This document shows positions 9,066-16,044 of a stretch of DNA of 36,185 bases, piece after piece. Source of the DNA: CAZRZN01 sp964604565. GTDB taxonomy: Bacteria > Pseudomonadota > Alphaproteobacteria > Rhodobacterales > Rhodobacteraceae. Where the stretch lies: positions 1 to 36,185 of the forward strand of contig CAZRZN010000016.1 in NCBI GenBank assembly GCA_964604565.1. Reading direction: 5' to 3'. The position numbers were made by a program, and so were the translations under genes. Position 1 is the first letter of the stretch; each line of letters opens with the position of its first letter. The notes beneath the pieces are model-generated. The model worked only from the letters and a program-made list of their open reading frames with translations, searched no databases and was not told the DNA's origin.

Positions 9066-10624
9066 ATCCGTGCCTCCCGGGCCATCTTCTGCGCAAGGGG
9101 ATCGGTCCCGCCCAGCGTTTCCTGCATGATCGCGCCCTCTGTCAGGGCCGGACCCTCCAGCCAGCGGCTCAGACGTCCTTCGTAGAGCACGCCGACCCGG
9201 TCGCAGAGATGGACGAGTTCGGGGATCTCGGTGGAATGGAACAGCACGGCACCGCCCGCATCCGCGAAGGCGCGCAGCAATCCGTAGATCTGCTCCTTGG
9301 TGCCGACGTCGATGCCGCGTGTCGGGTCGAACAGCAGCAGGATGCGGCTTTGCGCGACAAGCCATTTTGCAATGACGATCTTTTGCTGGTTCCCGCCCGA
9401 AAAGGCCCCGGCGGGCAGGTAATGCGCCCGCTGGTCGATCTCGACCGCGGCAAAGGCCCCCGCCGCTGCACGACCCTCTGCCGTCTCATCCAGAAGGGGC
9501 CCGCGATGAAACCGGCCAACCACCGGTAGCGTCGCGTTCTGCCGCCCGGAAAGTTTCAGGAACAGCCCTTCGGTCTTGCGTTCTTCCGGGACAAGTCCGA
9601 TGGCCACCGAAGGATCCAGCGCGTCGGCGGCAGACCGAAGATGGAGAGGTGTTCCATCCAGTTCCATGTGACCGGCCTTGATCGGTTCTTCGCCGAACAG
9701 GGCCGGGAACAGGGCCTCCTGTCCCATGCCCTGCAATCCAGCGATGCCGAGGATTTCGCCGCTGTGCAGCGACAAGTCCAGATCTCGCAGCTTGATCCCT
9801 GCCGCGAGTCCCCTTGTGGCCAGCAACGGTGTCTCGCCAGAGCGATCCCGGACGGGGCGGCGGGGCGGAAAGGCGTTTTCGACAGAGCGCCCGATGATCA
9901 TTTCGACGACCTCTTCGTCGGTGACCTCCTCCACCCGGACGGAGCGGATCGACTTGCCATTGCGCAGTATGGTCAGCGTGTCGCAAAAGGCGCGGACCTC
10001 CGGTAGCCGGTGCGAGATGAAGAGAACGGTGATGCCCTGCGCCTTCGCATCGGCAATGATGCGGCCAAGCCAATCGACGTCGCTGCCCGACAGCGCAGAG
10101 GTGGGTTCGTCCAGCAGCAAGATCGACGGGCGGCGATACAGGGCGCGCGCGATCTCGATCTTTTGCCGCGTGGCAAGGTTCAGAGTCTCTGCCAGCGCAT
10201 CGAGATCGACATCCAGATCAAGCGATGTGAAATGCTGGGTCACCTCGCGCCGGACACGGGCACGGTTCAACGTGCCAAGCAGAGTCCATGGGGCGCGGGG
10301 CAAGAGCATATTGTCCAGCACCGTCAGATCCGGCACTAGCGTAAGTTCCTGAAAAGCCGTCTGAACCCCGCAGGCGTGCGCTTCGCGGGCATTCTTCGGG
10401 CGGAAGTCCTGACCGTTTATCCTGATCGTGCCATGGTCCGGCCGGACAAGGCCCGAAAGGAGCTTCATCGTGGTGGATTTTCCGGCACCGTTCTCGCCCA
10501 GAAGCGCATGAACCGAACCGGCCGATACCGAGAAACTGACGTCGCTGTTGGCCACGGTCGGTCCATAGGCCTTGGTCAGGCCGGAGACGTCGACCGCAGG
10601 CGCGGCTTCGCGATGCGAGGACAT
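9062..10624 (-). CDS. Ribose-type sugar ABC transporter ATPase (RbsA-like, two NBDs)
   Basis: A 520-aa double ATPase. NBD1 has Walker A GENGAGKST (43-51), a weak signature LNLATRQKIEIARAL, Walker B ILLLDEPTSAL (168-178) and the H-loop SHR. NBD2 is the usual degenerate half: GLQGMGQEA (296-304) replaces a true P-loop, the signature is FSGGNQQK (408-415), and the Walker B region reads LLLFDPTRGIDVG. That last motif has Phe-Asp where the first half has Asp-Glu. This asymmetry is typical of sugar CUT2-type ATPases, so it should power import with one competent site. AGAAGG precedes the ATG. The gene follows the binding-protein gene after a 74-base gap carrying a 13-bp hairpin, and overlaps the permease by 4 bases. 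Confidence 0.95.
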   Translation of the reverse strand: MSSHREAAPAVDVSGLTKAYGPTVANSDVSFSVSAGSVHALLGENGAGKSTTMKLLSGLVRPDHGTIRINGQDFRPKNAREAHACGVQTAFQELTLVPDLTVLDNMLLPRAPWTLLGTLNRARVRREVTQHFTSLDLDVDLDALAETLNLATRQKIEIARALYRRPSILLLDEPTSALSGSDVDWLGRIIADAKAQGITVLFISHRLPEVRAFCDTLTILRNGKSIRSVRVEEVTDEEVVEMIIGRSVENAFPPRRPVRDRSGETPLLATRGLAAGIKLRDLDLSLHSGEILGIAGLQGMGQEALFPALFGEEPIKAGHMELDGTPLHLRSAADALDPSVAIGLVPEERKTEGLFLKLSGRQNATLPVVGRFHRGPLLDETAEGRAAAGAFAAVEIDQRAHYLPAGAFSGGNQQKIVIAKWLVAQSRILLLFDPTRGIDVGTKEQIYGLLRAFADAGGAVLFHSTEIPELVHLCDRVGVLYEGRLSRWLEGPALTEGAIMQETLGGTDPLAQKMAREARI

Positions 10625-10657
10625 GGCGGCCCTTCTGGATCTGGGAGATATTCAACC

Positions 10658-10686
10658 GGCTCCGGCGGTGCCACACCGCCGGAGCC
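10658..10686 (-). terminator. Intercistronic hairpin behind the sugar-binding-protein gene
   Basis: A perfect 13-bp stem (10658-10670 with 10674-10686, core GGCTCCGGCGGTG) and a 3-base loop lie between the binding-protein stop (10699) and the ATPase start (10624). No U-tract follows. Such elements commonly stabilise the upstream mRNA end or cause partial termination, giving more binding protein than transporter. The function here is inferred. Confidence 0.55.
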
Positions 10687-10698
10687 AAGATGGCGTAT

Positions 10699-11811
10699 TC
10701 AGTATTCCGGCTGCCCGACCAAAGCCGCGGTCAGACCAAGCTGAGGCAGTTCCGCGGAAAAGATCGAGGCAAACCAGCCCGGGTTCGACACAAGGCTCGG
10801 CTGGAACACATTGCACCCGGCCTCTTGTTCCTCCCAGCTGCCCGTCTGGCACAGTTCGATCGTTTCGTTGGTGATCAGCGGCAGTGGCAGTTCCGTAAGC
10901 TTGTCGACCTCCTTGCCGTCGAGAATATCCACGGCCAGCTTCAGCGCCATGGCCCCGGAATAGGGCGGCGCGGCGTAGGAGATCCGCGGCGCACCCATCG
11001 GCATGTAGGGGCTTGAGGCGCCTTCCACTTCGGCCCCTGCCGGCAGCATCTGGATGCGCCCGCCGTTGGACCCTTCGCCAGCGCAGGGCAGCAGGTCTTC
11101 GGGCGCGATGCCCGCCTCAAGCTGCATCGCGTTTGCGGTGTAGCAGCCAACCTGCATCCACAGCCCGTCGATGTCCGACCAGTCCCGGGTCGCCATGAGC
11201 TTGTTCAGCTCTGTTCGCGCGACGGCCTGGCTCCACATGCCGACGGCCTCGCCGACGACATTGATCCCGTCATGCTGGCCGAAGACCTCCATCGCCGCGT
11301 TGGTGCGCGCAGTATCGACGGAGGTTCCGGGCACGCCGGTCACCGCGATGATGTCGCCCTCGCCATCCAGTTGGTCGACCAGCCATTCCGCGGTCAACCG
11401 TCCGGCAGCCGTCTGATCGATGGTGACGTTGTAGGCGCAGGGTTCGGTTATCTCACCGTCATAGGCAACAACGGTCACACCCCGGTTGCAGGCGCTTCTG
11501 ACCACGCTGTTCAGGGCCGTGGGCGAGATCGGATAGACGACGATCGCGTCGGCGCCGGCCTGCACCATGGCGTTGATCTGCTGGATCTGACGCTGCGCAT
11601 TCGGGCCGGCCACCTGAACCTTGAGGTCGACGCGGTCCTCGTAATCGGCGCTGGTCGCCAGCGCCTTGATCATGTTCGAGGCCTCTGCCTGCCAGTCGTT
11701 CCCGATGTAACTCATCGAGAGATAGATGTCATAGGGCTCGTCCTGAGCCTGCGCGGCTCCGGCGATCAGGGCCGAGGCGCAGGCCGCGCCCGTCAAGAAT
11801 GTTTTGAACAT
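10699..11811 (-). CDS. Periplasmic sugar-binding protein (ribose/galactose type, Peripla_BP_4)
   Basis: A 370-aa precursor with a Sec signal peptide at 1-23 (MFKTFLTGAACASALIAGAA then QAQ). The mature part has the type I periplasmic-binding fold: DIYLSMSYIGNDWQAEA at the start, QIQQINAMVQAGADAIVVYP, a VVAYDGEI hinge-region strand, and GEGDIIAVTGVPGTSVDTAR. Six or more cysteines in the mature protein could form disulfides. GGGAGGAC lies just before ATG 11811; the frame runs 26 codons further upstream without a signal-peptide-like start, so I rejected that. It is the first gene of the sugar operon, divergent from a GntR gene, with a palindrome in between. Confidence 0.93.
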   Translation of the reverse strand: MFKTFLTGAACASALIAGAAQAQDEPYDIYLSMSYIGNDWQAEASNMIKALATSADYEDRVDLKVQVAGPNAQRQIQQINAMVQAGADAIVVYPISPTALNSVVRSACNRGVTVVAYDGEITEPCAYNVTIDQTAAGRLTAEWLVDQLDGEGDIIAVTGVPGTSVDTARTNAAMEVFGQHDGINVVGEAVGMWSQAVARTELNKLMATRDWSDIDGLWMQVGCYTANAMQLEAGIAPEDLLPCAGEGSNGGRIQMLPAGAEVEGASSPYMPMGAPRISYAAPPYSGAMALKLAVDILDGKEVDKLTELPLPLITNETIELCQTGSWEEQEAGCNVFQPSLVSNPGWFASIFSAELPQLGLTAALVGQPEY

Positions 11812-11870
11812 GTGTCCTCCCAAGGATTTGCGGCCTCTTCCGGGCCGGTGCTGCCATTCCACGATCTTAT

Positions 11871-11894
11871 ATCTTTGATCAAAAGTCAAAAGAT
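11871..11894. promoter_or_regulatory. Palindromic candidate operator between sugar operon and gntR
   Basis: A 24-bp AT-rich site has outer arms ATCTTT (11871-11876) and AAAGAT (11889-11894) and contains the perfect 10-bp palindrome TTTGATCAAA (11874-11883). It stands out in GC-rich DNA, 60 bases upstream of the binding-protein ATG and 57 bases upstream of the GntR start. The GntR protein encoded next to it is the obvious candidate ligand. Confidence 0.5.
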
Positions 11895-11950
11895 GTTTTC
11901 ATTGGAGGCGTTCCTGTATAGTTGCCCCTGCGTGCGAAGGACCGAATGAC

Positions 11951-12625
11951 ATGTTCGAAAGCGTGACTCCGTTAAAGCGAGAGACCCTGCAGTCGCGGGT
12001 TCACGAGCAACTGTGCGACCTGATTCTTCAGGGCGATCTTGCGCCGGGACAAACCGTGACTGTTGCGACAATTGCCAAGGCGCTTGACGTCAGCCCGATG
12101 CCGGTGCGCGAGGCCATCTCCCGCTTGATGGCGCTTGGTGCGCTGCGGGTCGTGTCGGGACGGTCGATCGGCGTTCCGCGTCTGGGATTGGCGGATCTGA
12201 CCGATTTGCGGCGGGTCCGACTGGAGGTCGAGACGACCGCGGTTCGCTGGGCGGTTGCTGCGGCGGACGACGGCTTTCTCAAGAGATTGGAAGCCTTGCT
12301 GGTCGCGATGGAAGAGGCGGAGTCGGCGGGTCTCGCCAAGGAATTCATCCACGCAAACTACCGGTTCCATTTTGCGATTTATGGGCAGGCAGGGTCACCG
12401 ATGCTGCTCGAGATCATCTCGACGCTGTGGCTCCGGATCAATCCGCAGTTCCATCTGCTGCAACGGTCCGGCCATTACCGTGTGTCGAACCTCCAGCACC
12501 GGCAAATGTTCGACGCGATCTCTGCGCGGGATCCGGAGGCTGCCTCCATTGCGCTGAAGTGTGATATCGACGGGGCCTATGATGTGATGAAGACATCTGT
12601 CGGTGAGGGTGACAGCACGTCCTGA
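11951..12625 (+). CDS. GntR-family (FCD) transcriptional regulator of the sugar operon
   Basis: 224 aa. The N-terminal winged helix covers about 8-75, with IAKALDVSPMPVREAISRL (recognition helix 62-75 or so) and an ALRVVSGRSIGVP wing. An FCD ligand-binding domain follows at about 85-205, with the usual R/E, H and H positions in RRVRLEVETT, YRFHFAIYG and LQHRQMFDAI; this set binds a metal that contacts acidic ligands. FCD regulators usually respond to sugar acids or other organic acids. It is transcribed away from the ABC-BKACE operon, with a palindrome in the shared intergenic space, and AAGGACCG lies before its ATG. Repression of the operon, relieved by a pathway intermediate, is the expected logic but is inferred. 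Confidence 0.92.
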   Translation: MFESVTPLKRETLQSRVHEQLCDLILQGDLAPGQTVTVATIAKALDVSPMPVREAISRLMALGALRVVSGRSIGVPRLGLADLTDLRRVRLEVETTAVRWAVAAADDGFLKRLEALLVAMEEAESAGLAKEFIHANYRFHFAIYGQAGSPMLLEIISTLWLRINPQFHLLQRSGHYRVSNLQHRQMFDAISARDPEAASIALKCDIDGAYDVMKTSVGEGDSTS

Positions 12626-12630
12626 CGTCC

Positions 12631-12660
12631 GCGCAGCAAGCGAAAACCATCGCGCTGCGC
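12631..12660 (+). terminator. Hairpin after gntR
   Basis: GCGCAGC (12631-12637) pairs with GCTGCGC (12654-12660), with a further GCG/CGC pairing inside after a 2-base bulge. It starts 5 bases past the stop codon. There is no T-tract, so this is a weak call. Confidence 0.35.
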
Positions 12661-12810
12661 ATGAACCCGGCCTGTCCGTGAGGGCTTTTTCGCAAGGTGT
12701 GGTCTTGGGGGCGGAGCCAGGTTGCGCAGATCCGCTGATTGGAACGAGGGCGCTTAAAAGCCGGTTCGGGGCGCCTAATTCTGCCTCAGCCCGGCGCGTG
12801 CCAAAACGGT

Positions 12811-12854
12811 GCCCATGCAACGCCGGCCAAAGACACCGATCCGTGTCCATGGGC
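12811..12854 (-). terminator. Hairpin after the flavin-reductase-like gene
   Basis: GCCCATG (12811-12817) pairs with CATGGGC (12848-12854), and an inner GACAC/GTGTC stem (12832-12836 with 12843-12847) stacks beneath it. It begins 7 bases past the stop at 12862 on the minus strand. No U-tract is present. Confidence 0.35.
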
Positions 12855-12861
12855 GGTCAAA

Positions 12862-13536
12862 TCAGTCGGGGTCGGATCCGGCAGGGGCATGACGTTTGTA
12901 CAGAAGATCGTCGGCTTTTGGCGTTGCCAGATCAAAGTAGTCCAACGTCCCGGAGTAGCCGTCGCCGCCCATGCGTCCGATTGCGTCAAGGCGCTTGTGG
13001 TCGGAATAGAATGTCGTCGGGTCAATGATATCGCTGCGCACATGCGCCATGACGATGCGCCCCAGAATGATTTCCCTTGCGGAACTGACCTCGATTCCCA
13101 GATAACGCTCGCATTCAAAGGAAACCGGTGCCTCCGCGATCCGGGGGCAGGATACTTTTTCGCCGGGGACCGCTGTCAGTCCCGCAATCTCCAGTTCATC
13201 CACCTCTGGGGCGAATCCGGCGGCCGTCACGGACATCGCCTCGACATTTGCCCGATCCACGATGTTGACGGTGAAACATTCCGTCATGCGGATGTTGTAG
13301 GCCGTATCCTTGAAGGTTCTGTCGGGTTTGTTCTCCACGCCAAGGGCAAGGATCGGCGGGTCAGCGGACAGACAGTTGAAGAAGGAGTAGGGCGCGGCAT
13401 TGATCACGCCGTCTTGCGACACCGTGGTGACCCAGGCGATCGGGCGCGGCACGATGGTTCCGATCATCACCTTGTAGGCTTCGCGCGCGCTCAGGTCCGC
13501 GAAATCCAGCGTGTGATGCGGAGACGGACCGCTCAT
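12862..13536 (-). CDS. Flavin reductase-like domain protein (FMN-binding, DIM6/NTAB family)
   Basis: 224 aa, a complete flavin-reductase-like split-barrel protein. The FMN-binding signature is present as VPRPIAWVTTVSQDG (about 29-43), NAAPYSFFN (46-54) and SADPPILALG, followed by KDTAYNIRMTECFTVNIV. Relatives reduce FMN with NAD(P)H for partner oxygenases or are flavoproteins acting on small molecules; RutF of pyrimidine breakdown belongs to a related group. The start at 13536 overlaps the upstream GntR stop (ATGA), so the pair forms an operon. No flavin-dependent monooxygenase lies in the window, so its partner, if any, is elsewhere. Its place next to the deaminase/amidohydrolase operon suggests a reductive or oxidative step in the same pathway. 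Confidence 0.88.
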   Translation of the reverse strand: MSGPSPHHTLDFADLSAREAYKVMIGTIVPRPIAWVTTVSQDGVINAAPYSFFNCLSADPPILALGVENKPDRTFKDTAYNIRMTECFTVNIVDRANVEAMSVTAAGFAPEVDELEIAGLTAVPGEKVSCPRIAEAPVSFECERYLGIEVSSAREIILGRIVMAHVRSDIIDPTTFYSDHKRLDAIGRMGGDGYSGTLDYFDLATPKADDLLYKRHAPAGSDPD

Positions 13537-14222
13537 GTCGCGAGTTCCCGTCCATAGTGCGACAGGATCGACTTGATGCTTGCCTGCTCCGGCGCCAGTT
13601 CGGCCCGGTCCACAACCGCGCTCAGGTGGTGGCCCATGATGTCGATGGCCCGGTCGGCGTCGCGGCTGCGAAGCGCCTCGATTATCTGGAGATGTTCGTC
13701 CACCGCACAATCCGAAGAGTGGCTGCGCGCATACATGGACATGATCAGCGAACATCGCAGGACCACTTCGCGGACGTAGCGGGCAAGAACGTCATTGCCG
13801 GTCAGTTCCGCCAGAAGCAGGTGAAATTCGCCCGAAAGGCGGATGGAGACAGGACCATCCTTGCCTTTGGAGCTTTGCTCCATGCGCACATGGGCCTGCA
13901 ATTGATCGTATCCACTGCGGGGCATGCGATTGCACAGGATCCTGATGACTTCTGTTTCAAGGCAGCGCCGAACCTCGAAAATCTGCTGTGCCTCCTCCAT
14001 CGACGGTTCGGCGACAAAGGCGCCCCTGTTGCGGCGCGTGACGACCAGACCCTCGTTTTCCAGCCGCACCAAGGCATGACGGACAATCGTCCGACTCACG
14101 CCGAACTGATCGCCCACCGTATCCTCGGGAAGGCGCATCCCCGGCTTCAAAGCCTGTTCGATAATGGCCTTGCGCAGCAGATCATGCACCGCGTCCGTCA
14201 GTGTTGTTTTGCTCTCACTCAT
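13533..14222 (-). CDS. GntR-family (FCD) transcriptional regulator of the first nitrogen operon
   Basis: 229 aa from ATG 14222. The winged helix covers about 8-75, with VGDQFGVSRTIVRHALVRL and the wing VVTRRNRGAFVAEP. It is followed by an FCD all-helical ligand domain with EVRRCLETEVIRI, GEFHLLLAELTGN and DEHLQIIEAL, including the expected H positions. The frame is open for 48 more codons upstream, but that stretch is the AT-rich operator region, so I rejected the longer start. The ribosome site is weak (AGGCAAG). It is divergent from the binding-protein operon at 14387, with several copies of GATACAAT between them, and cotranscribed with the flavin-reductase-like gene by a 4-base overlap. 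Confidence 0.9.
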   Translation of the reverse strand: MSESKTTLTDAVHDLLRKAIIEQALKPGMRLPEDTVGDQFGVSRTIVRHALVRLENEGLVVTRRNRGAFVAEPSMEEAQQIFEVRRCLETEVIRILCNRMPRSGYDQLQAHVRMEQSSKGKDGPVSIRLSGEFHLLLAELTGNDVLARYVREVVLRCSLIMSMYARSHSSDCAVDEHLQIIEALRSRDADRAIDIMGHHLSAVVDRAELAPEQASIKSILSHYGRELAT

Positions 14223-14253
14223 GCTGGTCTTGCCTATGTTTTCCTCGTCTGGA

Positions 14254-14363
14254 GTATCGCATACAATTTTTCTCGTCAATCGGATACAATTTGCTTGCTT
14301 CCAAAAATTGTATCGTCCATCAATATCACATCGTATCCAATCCGGATGGGGTTGTGATACAAT
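14254..14363. promoter_or_regulatory. Cluster of GATACAAT half-sites (GntR operators) in the divergent promoter
   Basis: The 164-base divergent space carries repeated ATACAAT elements. They are GTATCGCATACAAT (14254-14267), a perfect 10-bp inverted repeat GATACAATTT (14283-14292) with AAATTGTATC (14305-14314) separated by 12 bases, and TTGTGATACAAT (14352-14363) 24 bases before the operon ATG. FCD-type GntR proteins commonly bind TTGTATACAA-like sites, and these repeats match that. AT-richness suggests the promoters are here too. The sequence is seen; the binding is inferred. Confidence 0.6.
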
Positions 14364-14386
14364 CATGATGGAAAGGGAGAGCCAAG

Positions 14387-15964
14387 ATGCAACTTAAACC
14401 ATTGCTGCTCGCGTCAGCTGCAATTCTGGGGATTGCCGGGGCGGCGCATGCCGAGAATGTTCTGAAATGGGGCGCCAACCGGGACATCGGGTCTCTCGAT
14501 CCCTATTCCTACGGCGACAGCTTCACGATCAATGTGCTGAACCATGTCTATGAGGGCTTGGTCCGCTACGATCGCGATCTCAAGATCGAACCGGCCCTTG
14601 CGACGGGTTGGGAGATCCTGGAGGACAAGGTCACGTGGCGCTTCACGCTGCGCGACGATGTCACCTTTCACAATGGCAACGCCCTCACCGCCGAGGATGT
14701 CGTGGCCTCGCTGCAACGTGTGAGCCATGAGACATCGCCGCTAAAGGGGAACCTGCCGGCCTACGTCAGCTCTGAGGTGGTCGATGATTACACGGTGGAT
14801 ATCACGCTGAACGGCACCTATCCGCTGCTGCTGAATGACCTGACCAACATCCATATCTTCGACAAGACTTGGCTGACGGAAAACAACTCTCTGTTGCCGA
14901 CGGATATCGGTGCCGGGGCCGAAGGATACGCGACCTACAACGCCAACGGCACCGGCCCTTTCATCGTCGAAAGCCGCCAGCCGGACGCCAAGACCGTTTT
15001 CGTGGTGAACCCTGACTGGTGGGACGAGCCGCAGCACAACCTAGACCGGATCGAATTTTCGCCGGTGACTTCTGCGGCGACCCGGGTGGCCGCCCTGCTG
15101 TCGGGGGAAATCAACTTTACCAACGACGCGCCTGTGCAGGATCTTCCGCGGCTTGAGGCCGCGCCCAATGTCGACGTCCTCGAAGGGGTCGATCTGCGCA
15201 CCGTCATGATCGCCTTTCCCTTCCGCGAGACGCTGACCACAGGGGAGCCGAACCCCTTCACCGATGTGGACGTCCGCGAGGCGCTCTACAGGGCCATCGA
15301 CCTCGACCTGATCCATCAGCGCGTGATGCGCGGCAAGTCGCGGATTGCCGGGGCGACCATCGCGCCGCCGATCCCGGGATATGTCGAGGAACTGGATGCC
15401 TTGCCCGAGTTCAACCCTGATGCGGCCCGGGATCTTCTGACAGAAGCCGGTGTGCCCGAAGGACTGGAATTCGAATTCAGCTGCCTGTCCGACGGTCTGG
15501 TGAACGAAGAGCAATTCTGCCAGGCGATTGCCTCCATGTGGAGCAGGATCGGCCTGTCGCCCAAGCTGGACGTGGCGCCGCGCGCCGTCCAGATGCCAAA
15601 GCGGACGCAGGGCAACACCGATATCTACGTTCAGGGCTGGGCGACCCTGCCGATGCTGGACGCATATTCGCCGCTGCTCCAGATCTTCCACTCCAAGGAA
15701 GGCAACTCCGGGGTGTTCAACTTCGGCGGCTGGTCCTACCCGGAGCTTGACGCGCTCGTGCAGCAAGCCGGGATGGAACTGGACCTCGAAAAGCGGCTTT
15801 CCCTGCAAACCGAGGCGCTGAAAATCGTCAAGGATGAGCACATCATGGTCCCGCTGCATCAGCAACCGATGGCCTGGGCGGTGACGAAGGAAGTCACGGA
15901 AATGCCGCTCTTCCCGGACAACAAGCCGCGTCTCTGGTTTGCTCAGGTAAACCCTGACTCCTGA
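14387..15964 (+). CDS. Periplasmic substrate-binding protein, oligopeptide/opine class (SBP_bac_5)
   Basis: 525 aa with a Sec signal peptide ending at AHA-EN (about 22). It shows the family-5 layout: GSLDPYSY near the start, NHVYEGLVRYD, PALATGWEI, FTLRDDVTFHNGNALTAEDVVASL, and GTGPFIVESRQPDAK. The C-terminal part has the NFGGWSYPELDALVQQA and VPLHQQPMAWAV blocks. Family members bind peptides, opines, nickel, glutathione or other amphipathic N-compounds. GGGAG lies 8 bases before the ATG. It is the first gene of an operon with two permeases, two ATPases and three hydrolase-type enzymes, so the ligand is probably the compound these enzymes degrade. An attenuator-like hairpin follows. Confidence 0.95.
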   Translation: MQLKPLLLASAAILGIAGAAHAENVLKWGANRDIGSLDPYSYGDSFTINVLNHVYEGLVRYDRDLKIEPALATGWEILEDKVTWRFTLRDDVTFHNGNALTAEDVVASLQRVSHETSPLKGNLPAYVSSEVVDDYTVDITLNGTYPLLLNDLTNIHIFDKTWLTENNSLLPTDIGAGAEGYATYNANGTGPFIVESRQPDAKTVFVVNPDWWDEPQHNLDRIEFSPVTSAATRVAALLSGEINFTNDAPVQDLPRLEAAPNVDVLEGVDLRTVMIAFPFRETLTTGEPNPFTDVDVREALYRAIDLDLIHQRVMRGKSRIAGATIAPPIPGYVEELDALPEFNPDAARDLLTEAGVPEGLEFEFSCLSDGLVNEEQFCQAIASMWSRIGLSPKLDVAPRAVQMPKRTQGNTDIYVQGWATLPMLDAYSPLLQIFHSKEGNSGVFNFGGWSYPELDALVQQAGMELDLEKRLSLQTEALKIVKDEHIMVPLHQQPMAWAVTKEVTEMPLFPDNKPRLWFAQVNPDS

Positions 15965-15975
15965 TCCGTGCATGT

Positions 15976-16020
15976 GCCGGGCCGCCTTTCGCAGGGCGGT
16001 CCGGCCATCAATCTGTTTTT
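15976..16020 (+). terminator. Intercistronic terminator/attenuator after the binding-protein gene
   Basis: An 11-bp stem (GCCGGGCCGCC at 15976-15986 with 15995-16005, one G-U pair) and an 8-base loop are followed about 10 bases later by a TTTTT run (16016-16020). The element sits between the binding protein and the first permease. That placement suggests partial termination so that the binding protein is made in excess. Confidence 0.55.
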
Positions 16021-16044
16021 GCCGCCGCGCAATCGGAGACCGAC

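Noticed and set aside
9066..9365. N-terminal extension of the fused permease
   Set aside because: The extension lies inside the ATPase gene in another frame and has no membrane or domain features. The ATGA overlap at 9065 fits a coupled start.
12626..12861. Possible gene or tRNA between the convergent gntR and flavin-reductase genes
   Set aside because: Only hairpin-like sequence is present; a GGTTCG stretch does not extend into a cloverleaf.
14283..14314. Inverted repeat read as a terminator
   Set aside because: It is AT-rich, lies in a divergent promoter and shares its half-site with other copies nearby, so an operator is the better explanation.
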